From Gymnorhina tibicen (lineage: Eukaryota; Chordata; Aves; Passeriformes; Artamidae), in NCBI GenBank assembly GCA_013399875.1, contig VXAZ01008267.1, positions 1,383,141-1,447,140 of the forward strand: DNA of 64,000 nucleotides, given 5' to 3'. The first letter of the stretch is position 1. Each line of letters starts with the position of its first letter. The notes under the pieces were generated by a model. The model had not been told where the DNA came from. It was given only the letters and a program-made list of their open reading frames with translations, and did not search any database. Made by a program: the position numbers and the translations under genes. Below, in pieces: positions 13,601 to 25,801 of this stretch.

Positions 13601-14571
13601 AAATCTTTGATCTTAACTGTGTATCTTCAGCTCTCTTGAGCAAATGGGATGCAGTCAAGCAAATCAAACTGGAAATATGATGTAAAATGTCAATATGTTG
13701 GCAAATGGCCGAAGACATGGTCTGAAAAATGCCAAATGTCACAGCAGAGTGTGGAAAAAGCCCTTACTTCTCCTTTAAAAAAAAAAAAAAATAGTCACAT
13801 ATTCTCTGACAAAATATGTCAACATGTTATGGCAATATCCTTTCAGGTTGATACTGATGTGCAGGAAAAAGAGACAAATTATCTGGCAAGAACTAATGTA
13901 ACTCTCACTCAGTAGTCTGCTGAGTTCTTCCTAGAAAGGAGAACAGAGATCTGGCTATAGAGAGAAGATTGACAGTAGTAGATGTCAGCCCATTTGAAAC
14001 AAATGTTCCCATCCAAACACATCCTTGGGCTTTTTTACTGAGTGGTTCATTTGGTTTTGTGTTTTTGAAGAGTTGTGTAATAATATATTCATATCCTCAG
14101 AATACATGTTATAGTTTTAACAGATCATTGTCCCTGGAAAGTTTTCAAAGTGGTTCTGTATATTTGCAATATCTGTAGTTAGCACACTCAAAGTCAGAAT
14201 GATTCATTTCCTGCCCAGTGACCACTTGTCGTTTCATGCTTTTTTTTTTTTTTGGCTGTACCTTTAGAAATATAATGGGAAGATCACTACTTGCAGATAA
14301 TGAAAGTGAAGGAATTAAAATTAAGAGATACAGCAGAAAATGTCAGTCACAGCAACTCGTTTGCAAATGCCAGTGCAGACTAGTATTTTGTATTAAATAG
14401 CTGTGGTAAGTGTCTACATATTTGCAGTTAGAGAGTCAGTAGTTTGAAATCTGCTAGAGCCTTGGGTTACTTCTACAGTTTTAGCTCCTCAGTGGTGAAA
14501 AGAAAGTCCATTTTAATGCTTAATAATTGACATTTCAGTGTATTTTTTTTTGAGTGAATCTGTTAATCATG
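10652..14571. other. intergenic stretch without recognised gene
   Basis: Mostly AT-rich unassigned sequence with a 15-A run at 13777-13791 and a T run at 14240-14253. A 140-codon minus-strand ORF at 11731-12153 has no recognisable domain and looks like chance. I see no RNA gene or further clear repeat. Confidence 0.55.
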
Positions 14572-14714
14572 ACCCTGAGAGTAGCTCAGCTGGTCAGAGC
14601 ATGGTGCTAATAACACCAAGGTCATAGGTTTGATCGCTGTACAGGCCATTCACTTCGGAGCTGGACTCAGTGATCTCTGTGGGTCCCTTCCAACTCAGAA
14701 TATTCTGTGATTAA
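14572..14714 (+). mobile_element. tRNA-Ile/CR1 composite SINE (TguSINE1-like)
   Basis: The first 76 bases resemble tRNA-Ile(AAT): GTAGCTCAGCTGGTCAGAGC contains the A box, GGTGCTAATAACACCAAGGT is the anticodon arm, and GGTTTGATC is a B-box relative. A CR1-type tail follows: TGATCTCTGTGGGTCCCTTC and CAACTCAGAATATTCTGTGA. This head-tail design is the passerine TguSINE1 family, mobilised by CR1 machinery. Mismatches in the tRNA stems and the fused tail argue against a working tRNA gene. Confidence 0.9.
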
Positions 14715-15596
14715 TGCTTTGTATATCTAGTCATCAGTAATTTTTCTTTGAAGGTGCAGTCTCTCCAGAGATTTTCAGGTATTGTACAAGTAGGTGAAGT
14801 CTGAGGAATAGAGTTACTTGCAACATTTGGGTCTTACCAAGCCCAGAGTCTGCCAAAACCAGGTCCATGCTAATGAAGTAAACCTTATTATATGTTGGAT
14901 TACCTCCCTAAATTTGGTCTATTTTTACTGAAGAAGAACATAAAGAAGCCATTGAACTCCTGTTGTCAGCCAGGTCAAAGCAGCCACTAGCAAAACAGTA
15001 TCCCCCAGGAGGCTTTAACCAAAGCATTCATGTATTTCTATGGCTCACATCCTATGTTTGTCCTAGGAAGCAACCTAGTAAGTAACCTAGTAATGCCAAG
15101 GGCCATTGGGAGAAAAGGAGCAGAAAGGCAAGAGATAGTAATTAATACTACAGATACACTAGCAGTAGACAGCGAAGTGTCCTGTCACTGCTCTCAGAAG
15201 GAGTTAAGTTGGCTGGAGGAGTCATATACTTGAGGAAGGACTTTCAGTTACAAAATCTGATATCTTTTCTGTTTGAATTCAGGACAACCCAGGTAAAAGA
15301 GGCAATATATCTCTGGGAAAATCCAAGATTATATCTGATCCCTGATTCTATCCCCTGATTTTATCTTCCTGGGAAGATCTGGTCTTCAAATAGCATGAGC
15401 TAGTGTCAAGAACTGTGACTGGTTTAATGTGGAAAGAGAACTTTGTGGCCCTCCATTTTGCAGGATATTGTAGAAGTCATTCACAGCAGTAAAGGATCAG
15501 ATTTTTTTTTTATTATTATGACTGGTTTTTAATTTGTTTCTAACCATGGAAAGGGGAGAGACTGAATCATCCAGCTTCAGATATTGCAAAGATCAA
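14715..15596. other. unassigned sequence between two retrotransposons
   Basis: No gene, RNA or further repeat recognised. There is a T-rich run at about 15500-15520. Confidence 0.5.
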
Positions 15597-16490
15597 AGAA
15601 TCATGGGATGGGCAAGGCTGGCAGGAACCTCTGGAGATCACCCAGTCTAACTCTTCTGCTCAGGCTATTTTGTTCACAGCCATGCCCAGTCAGGTTTTGA
15701 ATATCTCCAAAGATGGAGAGCCCACAGCTTCTTTGGGCAACCTGTGCAAGTGTGGAGTCACCCTCACAATAAAAAAAGTGTTTCCACTGTTTCAGTTTGT
15801 GTTCTCTCCCCACTGGGTACCGCTGAGAAAAGCCTGACTCCCTCTCCTTCCCCTCGAGTATGTACACACATAGCTAAGATCCCCCTTAGACTTCCTTTCT
15901 CCAGACTGAATGAAGAGTCTCATCTCTCTCAGCCTTTCCTCATTTGAGAGATGCTTCAGTTCCTTAATTGTCTTTGTAGCCCTTTTCCAGACTCACCCCA
16001 GTATGTTCATGTGCCTTTTGAACTGGTGAGCCCAGAACCGGACCTAGCACTCCTAGCACACCAATGATGAGTAGTGGGGTAAGATTCCCTCTTCAACCTG
16101 CTGGAGACAGTCCAGGTACAGTACAGTTCCTAGTACAGTCGAGGAGGCTGTTGAACTTCTAGACTGCAAGAGCACATGCCTATCTCATGTTCAACTTGGT
16201 GTCCACCAGGACCCTCAAGGCCCTGTTTGCTTGATTTCCAGACCTTCAGTCCCCAGCCTGTACTGGTGTCTGGGGTTATTCTTCATAAAATGAAGGACTC
16301 TGCATTCACCCTTGTTGAACTTCATGAAGATCCTGCCAGTCCATTCTTCTGGCCTGTCCAGGTCCCTCTTCATGGCAGCACAGTGTTCTGGTGTATCAAC
16401 CACTCCTCCTGATTAGTGCTGCCTTCAAACTTGCGGAGTGTGTGCTCTGTCCCATCATCTAGGTCATTCCTGAAGTTGCTGAACCTGCTA
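15597..16490 (-). mobile_element. CR1 LINE, 5'-truncated, minus strand
   Basis: The plus strand shows an inverted CR1: the 3' tail at GAATCATGGGATGGGCAAGG, then TTTTGAATATCTCCAAAGAT, TTTCCTCATTTGAGAGATGC and ATCCAGGTC-like blocks. On the minus strand, a 62-codon ORF at 16215-16403 reads DRPEEWTGRIFMKFNKGE and RVLHFMKNNPRHQYRLG, the C-terminal reverse transcriptase region of CR1. The copy has indels and stops and is dead. The 5' boundary near 16490 is approximate. Confidence 0.9.
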
Positions 16491-19400
16491 TTCTCTATTC
16501 ATTGTTGTCTTTGGGAGATTAAGAGAAGCAAGAGTGCCCATCAATGCCCTTCCATGAATGGTGCTTCCCTCATGGTGTCGCAGAACAGTCTGAGCCACCT
16601 GGATTGTGGACAGACCATCAGTGAGTGGCTTGGAGAGAGCCAGCAGTATGAGCAGCCCAGGGAAACAGCTGAGAGTGAGGACAAAGGCATGGGGGCTTAG
16701 GGCTGGGAGGGAAATGGATGACTCTATCTGAGCTGCTGGAGGACCACCAAAGTCACGTATTCGAAGCGGATAAGAAAGCTACCAAGGATTTCCAGGATAA
16801 ACTGGCAATGAACCAACTCCCAGATCTTTCAGCTGGTCTTCAGTTTGTGGACCAAGGTCAGTGGAGGGATGCCAGATGACTGTGAATGGGTCTGGAATTT
16901 GCCATATTACTTACATTTTTTGTTGTAGTAGTGCATCAGAAAAGGAAGCAGGTGCTAGCAAGGAAGATGGCTGCAGATCATTAATGAGCCTAATGACTCC
17001 AGCTCTGTGTCTTGCTGAAAGTCAGCAGTTCTGGTGTGACTCATGACAAAGCATTAAGGACCAGAAAACAATTTAATTCAGTTTGCAATGGCAACAATTC
17101 TGTTTCAAAACTAATGAAATGGTCAGACAGAGGAGGATGGAGCATGACCAATACAGATGACTCTCCAAAGTGGACACTGAGGAAGCTTCTGAGTGTATGA
17201 AAATCAGTTTTATGGTTAAGTCTGGATGCATAAATAACAATGGAAGGCTTTTCAATATTGAGTACACATTGCATAAGATTAGCAAACACTGTAGTCACAA
17301 GATAAAACTTCAACGATTTTCTGGAGACTGAGGGATTCTGACTGGAGCTGAAAACCAGACATCTCATTCCTCAGTCAAGAGGTAAACTCAAACATCCACT
17401 TGGAAGTCATTAGAGCTTCTGAATTTGCAGTAAAGAACAGGAGTAGTACAACGCATGGACAGATCCAGACATTATTATTTTTAAAAGTGGTTTGTGCAAT
17501 GTTTGGGCATTTTTCAGCAAAAGCAGTTAACAGCTTTCAGAACAGTTGTAGGATCCTCTCACTGAGAAAGTGACATTGCAAAGCAAAATCAGGGAACTAT
17601 CAAGCTGCATCCTGACATCAGCATCTTGACTGGCTTTACTGACTGAAGTTCTTGTCAAATTAAAACAAGAAATGTGATTTTCTCATAGATATTCACTATC
17701 CAGCAAAGGCAATTGGCTCCATCGCTGGGTTTTCCTCCTAATTTGCAGGACCCCACATGTTGGCTGACCATCTACATGAGTACCTGCTGTACATGCAGCT
17801 ATGCATGTACATACTTCTCTTTTCTCCCCTGCCATCTCCAGACTGTGCTGCAGGTGCCACAGAGACACAGAGATTGTGTAAAACCTGGAGAAGTTTCTCT
17901 AAACACCTCATTCTCTGCCTGTTGCAGCATTCTGGACAAGAATTTGAAAAGGATGTTCTTGCTGTACTACAAGCTTCACCACCAGAGCAAACCTGGGCTG
18001 TGTTTACTCTGCTTTTTGCTGTGTGAAAAAAACATTGTTTATCACTGATCTCAGTAGGAGCCATTTGATGGTTTCTTTTTGAGCTCACTTTGCTTCCAAT
18101 TCAATAAGAACTAAAAATAATAACATGGATAATCTAATTGCAGATCAGTAGATATCCTGGCTGTTCTCAGTCTCAGAACATGTGTCCCACGTACACTGGA
18201 TGCACACACAGTGCACGAGCTTTCTAGCAGCAGTAGCTTTTCACCTAGGACAAGGGTGACATTTGTGAACCATAAAGCCTATCAGTGTTACCCTGCTCAG
18301 TTGATATAGTGCAGAGGCTTTCTTAAAATAAATAACAAATGTTGATCTCTTTCTGTGATTGCATATCACGGACAAGGGGAAAAAAATGTTTAAACCCTTG
18401 GATTTCATACGCTCTGAAGAAATCTCAGATAAAAGAAAACAGGAAAGCATTTGTAATATTAAAAATAGATTGCTTCCTGGAAGGAACAACCATGATGTTC
18501 TTGTTGACTTTTTTTCATGTTAAATGCCATATACAGAAGCAGAGCCTGCCAGCTCTTACTTTTTTTAAAAATTTGCCTGAAATACAAAATTTATATTGTA
18601 AATTTTAAACTTTGTTTTGATTCTTTTGTATTTATTTTTCTGCAATAATTTTCTATTAAAAATATGTTACTATAGTCTGTGATGTGAAAGACTGACTTTA
18701 GAGCACCCCGAGAAGCATCTTAACCTTTAATGTCTTAAATAAGTAGGTTAAATATTCTGGACTGTTACCTCAGTTTTACTGGTTGTTGTGGCAGGTAAAA
18801 ATTAAGTATCAGAGCAGAAAAATTATTACAAAGATAAATATTCTGAAGAAGTTTACAAATTGTACTTAAACCCTTGTCACCTGCATTCTGAGTTTCAGTG
18901 GCAGTTTGAAGCATATTGTACCTTGCTGCCCTGTTAATGCCTGAAATACAGACTAATTCCCCATGAAATTAACTGTTTATAAACACTTAAGTTGTGTCCC
19001 CATGTTTTGCCCTGGATAAACAATGGCCAAAGTGGTTTATAAGCTATGGTTGTTTTCCTTCTGAAAGGTGATTCCTAAAACAACTTCAATCAAAAGACGT
19101 GCAAAGATGAATGCTGATTTTCTTCTTCCAAGGCTCTTTCAACCCTTGTTTAAGGTGCCTTTCTTCAGTTAGGCTCAATTTTTCTGTGAATGAATCACTG
19201 CTTTCTTGCGATTAATTGCGATCTTTTATTAGTCAACAATCCTTATTTTTACTGTATAAATATCACACCTCGAGATTAGGTCATTGCCAGTCAACTTGTT
19301 AACCAGATAAACACAATGCCTCATTTCAAAAGCATACAGCTTAATTCCAGAACAGATGAGTGTTGGTGACATCCAAATGGTGATAGTAAAATCAGTTTAT

Positions 19401-22400
19401 GCACGTGCAACTCTTATCCTATAAGTGCTTGGGCATGGCTTGGTGTTAAAACCTTGTCCCTCCAAACACATCTCATTTCACCTCTGTCAGCCCCTGTGGT
19501 TTGTCCCTGCTGGTTAGGATGTAAAGCCCTGACCAGCCAGAGCGAGCTCCATCCTGGTCACGCTTCTCAGGTAATTTGCTACAAGTGTTGTGTGGAAACA
19601 GATAATAAAGGCAAAAGAAATCGAGGCTTCCAACTACCCAAACTGGCTGGAGGGCAGAGAGTGAGAAGACACTTTCTTATACTTTCTATCTTTTTCCAAG
19701 CCTGATCTCCTCCCAAGATCTGACTATAGCATGCAGCTTGGCCAAAGCAACAAGTCATCCTTCACACCATTTATTTTTAGCTCCATTTTACTGCACTCCT
19801 CTAGTGTCTCTGGGTAGCAGGGCCAATTGGGCATAAACATATCTGCTACCCTGCCTAATCATCTTTACCTCACTTCATTCAGGTGGTGAAGGACGTCATT
19901 TTCCCAGGCCAGTTGTCTTCATCCCTGAGCTCATGGTTGTTGACTTCTCACCTTACTCACCAGGGACAGAAAAGGAAATGTTCAAGCGTGAATTCAAACT
20001 CCATTATCTCCCTGCAAATGTGAGTTGGGTTATTACAAAACTCCTCTCCTCCTTTGCTGCCTTGTAAAATCTTGAAACTTTAATCAAAATAAATCAAGAT
20101 TACCACTAAGAGTAAAAACACTACAGGAACTTGACTTAGAAAAGCGGAAACAAAGCCAGATGATCAGATAAGTGCAAGCTAATAGGAGCAGAAGGAGAAG
20201 AAATTGTGTTTTACCTGGTGAGGAATGCAGTGTTGGGAAATACTTTAAACTGCTTATGAAACACATCATTCCCTTTAAGGATGGATTCATGGAACATCAA
20301 CAGCTGATGCAGAAAGAAGATCCTATTTCTTTGAAGAAACTCACTAAATGCTTTGAAAAGGGTATGTAGCACAGCTTCTAAATCATGAAGCAGAAAAATA
20401 CGCGGACACCTTGATTCTTTGTAGGTCTTTGTTGAAGGTTCCTGTTAGCCCATATTAGCTCATTCCTCCACCATCTCAGGATCTTGCTTGAGATGGCCTG
20501 GAATAGTATGACCTTCTCCAGAATTTCTGTCTAACACATCCCTCTATTATACATCAAATTCCCTGTGACACAACCACATCTGAATGTACTTGTGAATTAT
20601 GTGCGCCGCGATTATTTTCAGGCATCCAGAAATTAGGATGTCTTCCCAAGTCAAAACAGAGAGAAGTGTTTATCATTAGACCAGAAGCATATCAATATAT
20701 ATGATTATTCAAGGTGATGGTGCTGACAGGTGCCCCCCTCTCTCTTACTCCTTTTTGGAATGGTAGCTTTTAAGTTTTAGGACTGATTTAAGTGCATAAT
20801 CTTAACTTTTTCCTTTTTTTCTTTCTTTCTTTTTTTTTAAAGAAGGGAAAGGCTATAATATGTCTTTCAGCCCAATATGATGCTGGTGAAAGGACAACAC
20901 TTCCATTAATTTCAAGAAGCAGAAGCTGACTTTCTTATTAGCCCTCATTTGCTATTCACGATGATGGGAAGAAACCTGCTTAACTGATATACTACCTAAT
21001 GGATGAGCAGGAGGTTATAGAAAAGTAAGCAGTAGGAATAATGGTTGTAATGGTAGCAATCAGAAGCTAATAAAACACATCTGATGCTGACCTCAATTAA
21101 CACCAACATGCTCTCTCATTTTAGCAGTAATATCAAGTGACTGCTACAACATAGTTAAAACCCAGAGCTCTGTTTTCAAGGGATGCTGGTGACAGTTCTG
21201 TTTTCAAAACAAACAATTAGAGGCCACAAATCAGGATACCAAGTTGAAACATGGTCTCCTGAGGATCTCATGATCCTGAGCTTGAGCTGCCAGATAAACA
21301 TAGTACTGCTACAGACAGAGTCACATTGCTTTTCTCATTCCAGATGATAAACAGGTGTAACCTGCAATTTTAAAATCCTGCCAGGAGTGGAGCAAACATC
21401 TACAGCTGGGATGACACAAGCATTCTTCCAGTTTATAAAGGCAGATAATACGAGATACTCACTGAGCAGCAGGCTTAACCTTTGAGGTTAGAAAGTTCAA
21501 ACCAATTTGTTGAGAAAAGCTAAAGGCTTATATTAACAAGTCATAGGAAAGGTCTGGACAAGGAGAGGGACCTGGACTAACAGTGATATGGAAACTCCTA
21601 CAGTCAAGATCAGTATTCAGGGTGGGTAACTGAGGCTGTGCTGACCTTAGCAATTTTGTTCCTCTTTGAAGGAACATTTTGGAAGCAAACCTTCCACTCT
21701 TGCTCATGGCTGAATTCTTTGGTCATGTTATAGCATATGTAAACCAGGATCCCTTCAGATGATGCCAGACAAAAGGGTGAGCTCTAGAAACACAACTGAT
21801 GTGCCCCAGCTGCTGAAGGGTGTTTGGACTCCAACTCAGATTAGAAACAGTTCAAAGCAACCTTCTTTCCCCAAACACAGTGTGGTCACTGAGTCCTTGG
21901 CACAACTCATGAATCATGCTACAGAGTTGCATTGATGCTAATGCAGACATAGCCGTATAGACAATTCCTGTTGGTCAACAAATCCAAGAGTACTTACTCA
22001 CAAGAAATTACCCAGGTAAAATGGCAAAAAAACAAGAGATACTCTCCAGGATGACGAAAGGCTTACCCACCTTTCAAAAGATTAAATTTGAGCCTGCACC
22101 TTTTTTTATGCCTCACCAGCATTTGCAAGGGAGGGTATTCCCCAGACAGCAGAATTTTTGCTAACATACCTGTCCTTCCCAGGATAATATCTCACACGAC
22201 TGGAAAAAGGATCTCAGAAAAATCTTGAGCCAAATCAAAACCGGACATGTCTTTTCTATGGATCTCAACTGCATATGGAAGCTCTAGCATGTCTGAGGAT
22301 CAAGCACTTGTTCTGAGCTTTCCAAGGAGCTACATATGATAATTATATGTACTGGTCTTCTCCCAGTACTTGAAAGGCAATAGGGTCTGTATAATGCTAT

Positions 22401-22636
22401 AATGTAAGTAAAGATGTAACTGTGGCTCTGGCTGGGCTGGCTGCTACTTTCTACATTGACTGCAGCAGAAAGCTCACAAAGGTCAGTGCAGAGTCCAAAT
22501 TTTCCAGGCAGACAATCGAATAATGAACCATCATTAGAGCAAGTGAGTGATGAATAATCCAGCATTAATTGCTAAAATATTACAGTTGTCTATGGATGGA
22601 AAGAGCAGTTGTCCCCCAGGCACACAATGTGACTCT
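16491..22636. other. intergenic stretch without recognised gene
   Basis: About 6 kb with no supported coding or RNA gene. It contains a pyrimidine tract at 20807-20838. The part from about 18500 to 19420 is AT-rich and free of recognisable repeats (see findings). Short ORFs have no known domains. Confidence 0.55.
20807..20838. repeat. pyrimidine-rich (CTTT)n tract
   Basis: Uninterrupted C/T run containing CTTTCTTTCTTT. Confidence 0.8.
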
Positions 22637-22721
22637 TTGGGATGGTCCTGTACATGGCCAGAATTTGGATCTTGATGATCCTTGTGGGTCCTTTCCAACT
22701 CAGAATATTCTGATTCTGTGA
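22637..22721 (+). mobile_element. 5'-truncated TguSINE1-like or CR1 tail
   Basis: CCTGTACATGGCCAGAATTT resembles the end of the tRNA head plus the junction seen at 14636-14660. GATGATCCTTGTGGGTCC and CAACTCAGAATATTCTGATT are the CR1-type tail. With only about 85 bp, a plain CR1 subfamily cannot be excluded. Confidence 0.75.
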
Positions 22722-22939
22722 GACAGCTATTTTACACTTGGGTTGTAAATAGCTGTACACCTCTTTCATTAGGACAACCTACTTGTTTCCCAGGTATTCC
22801 TGCTGTAGATATTTAAGCATATGTATTTCCTGTTGTGTGGATTGAGGCATCTAGCTCTTTTTCAGGTTTAAGTATTGAATCCTCTCTAAATGAAGGATTG
22901 TCTCCTTTGAGTCAACATATCACCTGGACAGGAGCAACA

Positions 22940-23095
22940 GAAACTTGACAGTCAGGTGTCATCTACAGTTTGATCCTTTAAGCTTTTTGATTGACATCTA
23001 TTAATCATTATAGCTAGAGCCTTTATTTCTCATCTAATATCACATAGACATATTGAACAGAAAATGCAAGAGATTAGACCCCTGTGGTAGCCCCC
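22940..23095 (-). repeat. ancient CR1-like LINE fragment
   Basis: The plus strand reads GTGTCATCTACAGTTTGAT, an eroded stretch, then ATATTGAACAGAAAATGCAA and GACCCCTGTGGTAGCCCC. It parallels the inverted reverse transcriptase region of old amniote CR1 elements (C-A-T-C-T-G-C-A-A ... ATTGAACAG ... CCCTGTGG). Highly diverged. Confidence 0.5.
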
Positions 23096-23209
23096 AGAAG
23101 AGCTCACAAGGCTGAGGACCTACTACCTCAAAATATTTTCTTGACTTTCTGAGGTTAAAAGATTGAAGTGACTCTGGTCCCTCCAAAAGTCGTAGCTGCA
23201 GTCCATTGA

Positions 23210-23900
23210 GATGCAAGGTCCCTCTGTATGATCTTTGAAAAATCAGTGAAACTGGGAGATGCCTCTCTCTAATGACTGGAGAAAAGCAAATGCTACACAC
23301 ATATGGTCAAAAAAGACCGAAAAGGACAATCCAGCGCACTGCAGACAGTCAGTCCCACTTTGATCCCTGGGAAAATTTTGAAATAAGTACCCTTGGAAGA
23401 TATTTTTTGGCATACAAGGAAATTAAGGTGATTGGTATCAGTTAGCACAGACTTAAGAGTGGTAAGTCATGCCTGACCAACCCGATTTTCTCCTGTGATA
23501 AAATAACTGGCTTGGCATGTGAGGGGAGAGCAGTGCATGTGGTTTACCCAGAGCCTTTAGTGAAGCTTTAGAGGCTGCCGCTCACAATGATCTTGTACCC
23601 CATGTTAGAGCTCTACAGTCCGGATGGGTAGATAACTAGAGGGCTGAAAAATTGATTGGAAAATCAGGCTTTGAGGATGAATGGGTCATCCTCCACCTAG
23701 AAGCTGGTAACAAGTAGGGTGCCACAGGTGTCCATCTTGTAAACTCTTGTGTTTAACATCTTTATCAGTGTCTCAAAGGGGGTGGTGAAATACACTTTCA
23801 TCTAACCTCAGAGCTGGCCATGCTCCAGCAGAAGCCTGGAGTAGGGACCTTCTGTAGTCCCTGCCAACCTCAGTTAGCCCAAGATCCTGTGAGAAGACAT
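23210..23900 (+). mobile_element. CR1 LINE fragment, degenerate, with an internal deletion
   Basis: Blocks in CR1 plus-strand order: TATGATCTTTGAAAAATCAG, ACTGGAGAAAAGCAAATGC, TTTGATCCCTGGGAAAATTT, AAGTCATGCCTGACCAACCC, TGTTTAACATCTTTATCAGT, then the 3' tail GGGACCTTCTGTAGTCCCTG and CCAACCTCAGTTAG. The stretch between the F-A-D-D region and the tail is missing (about 23795-23815). Older than the 8.6-kb copy, judging by its divergence. Confidence 0.82.
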
Positions 23901-25771
23901 TAAATGCAGTCCATGCTCTTCTTTCAGAGAATATTAACATTTGAAACGTAGCATGCATCAACATTCTCTGCACTTCATCACAGTGCCTGCTGCAGGCAAT
24001 TTCCCTTTCTGTTTTTCAATGTCGTGGGTATGTCTATTAAGGAAGACCATGATGGGTCAAATGGCTTTGTTGCTTACAGTTCACATGCTGAAGCTGTGGT
24101 TTGGTTTTCTCTCTGTTTTTACTCATGCAATGAATGAGCATTCAGCTCTCATTTCATATGTTCTAGCTGTCAATATACTTTCAAATCAGTACAAGGTTTT
24201 CCACTTAAAGAGTTAAAAAGAGGAGCAATATTCCAGCACTAATGAGTCAAATACTATAGCTGAAAAAGGGCTGTGTGTCCTGAAATAGATTGGAGAGGAT
24301 CAGTGCTGTAACCAAGTTTCCGTGTGAACCTCTGACTTTTATAAATACCAGAGACTCTTTCCTTTCAGATCCCAAGTTTACCTTCCTCATCTGGCTTGTT
24401 GCTTCCTTTAGCTGCACTGGGAGGGGACTGCTGTTTTGTAGGGAGAAGCCTGGGTTATTGTTGTCTAATTGTCCTTGTTGTTTTTTTCCACAGATACTGT
24501 CCCATGGGCTTCAGAAACTGCGAGGCCAGTGAAAGGTGATTTTTCTATGCACAGTTCTTGCAGAGACAGCAACACTTAAAATATTGGCTGGATTAAAATC
24601 CAAGGTGAAACACTCGGGTTTCAACGAGGACAAAGTTTCACACAGTTCTTTCTGCAGGATGATGTTCCTCACAGGGAGGAGGTTTATATGAGGGCAAAAA
24701 TCCTGTGAACTTCAGAGAAAACTGGTTCCCTGGAGTCTCTTAAAAATGTATTCAGTCGTTGTGGCATTAATATGCATGGCATTTAACTTTTTGCATAACA
24801 TCACTCTGATGGTCCTCGCAGACCCTGGGCAGGAAATCACTCTAATATGATCACACTGTCTGCCTGTTCTCCCTTCCTGACCCCTGCAGTAACTTTTTAG
24901 TCAACTAACCACTTGAATCTATTAGTTTTCCATTTTATTATTTTATATATAGTCCAGTGCTGGCAAAAGACTTCAGACGGAGTTTGTGACTTATTAGGCA
25001 CCAAGAAATCTGACTGCGAGAGCAGGAACTACAGCTAGTTCAGCTTCTAGGCTTACAGGGCAGACCTGTCTGCTTTCCCCTTTTATTTCAGTCTCAGGTA
25101 ATATCAGCATATTCTTCCTCTAATGAGTTTTATTTTAACGTGACCTTGTCTGCAGAGAGCTGAGTTGAGAGAAAACCAGATGTAACCTGAGTTTTCCCTA
25201 CTGCTTTCCTAGCAGTACAGAACAGCAAAAGTTTGTTCCCAGGGGCTGATTAGTTCCTGCTTTGACAATGCCAATCACAGCCTTGCTTGCATCTCCATCT
25301 ATTCCCAGCAATAACTAAGGAAGGCTATACCAGGTTTCAGAGTCTTGCTCTAAAGATAGCGGGGAGGATGACTGAAATGTTAAGGTCTCAGAGTGTACGT
25401 GAAACAAGGGAATAAGGAAGAAAAAACCTATTTGAATAGTTAACACCTAGGGTCTAATCTTGAACTTTTAAGGTATTTTTAAGGGAGAGTAAAATAAGTT
25501 GTGTCTGAAATTTCCTGTGGCCCCACCCCAGATTTACAGTGATATTTGCAAAAGAAACTTGTTTACAAGCTTATATCATACTTCTCACATGGGAGAAGAC
25601 TTAGAGTGAGCCAACAACTTGCTGGAAAAGGACACAGACAGTAGTGAGCTGTCAGCTGAAACCGGGAGCTGGGTTTCCCGGAGGGCAGCTTTATCAGACT
25701 GTCTGTTCTGTTTCTTCAGCCTTATGGGAAAGGCTTGGAAGAAGTCAGACAGGAGAACTGTTGTGTTACAG

Positions 25772-25801
25772 TCTTGTGAAGGCCTCTCTTGTGAAGGCCT
25801 C
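25772..25801. repeat. 15-bp tandem duplication
   Basis: TCTTGTGAAGGCCTC occurs twice head to tail without mismatch. Confidence 0.95.

Noticed and set aside
14572..14647. A functional tRNA-Ile(AAT) gene
   Set aside because: The acceptor and T stems are mismatched, the B box is altered, and a CR1-type tail is fused directly after it. It is the head of a SINE.
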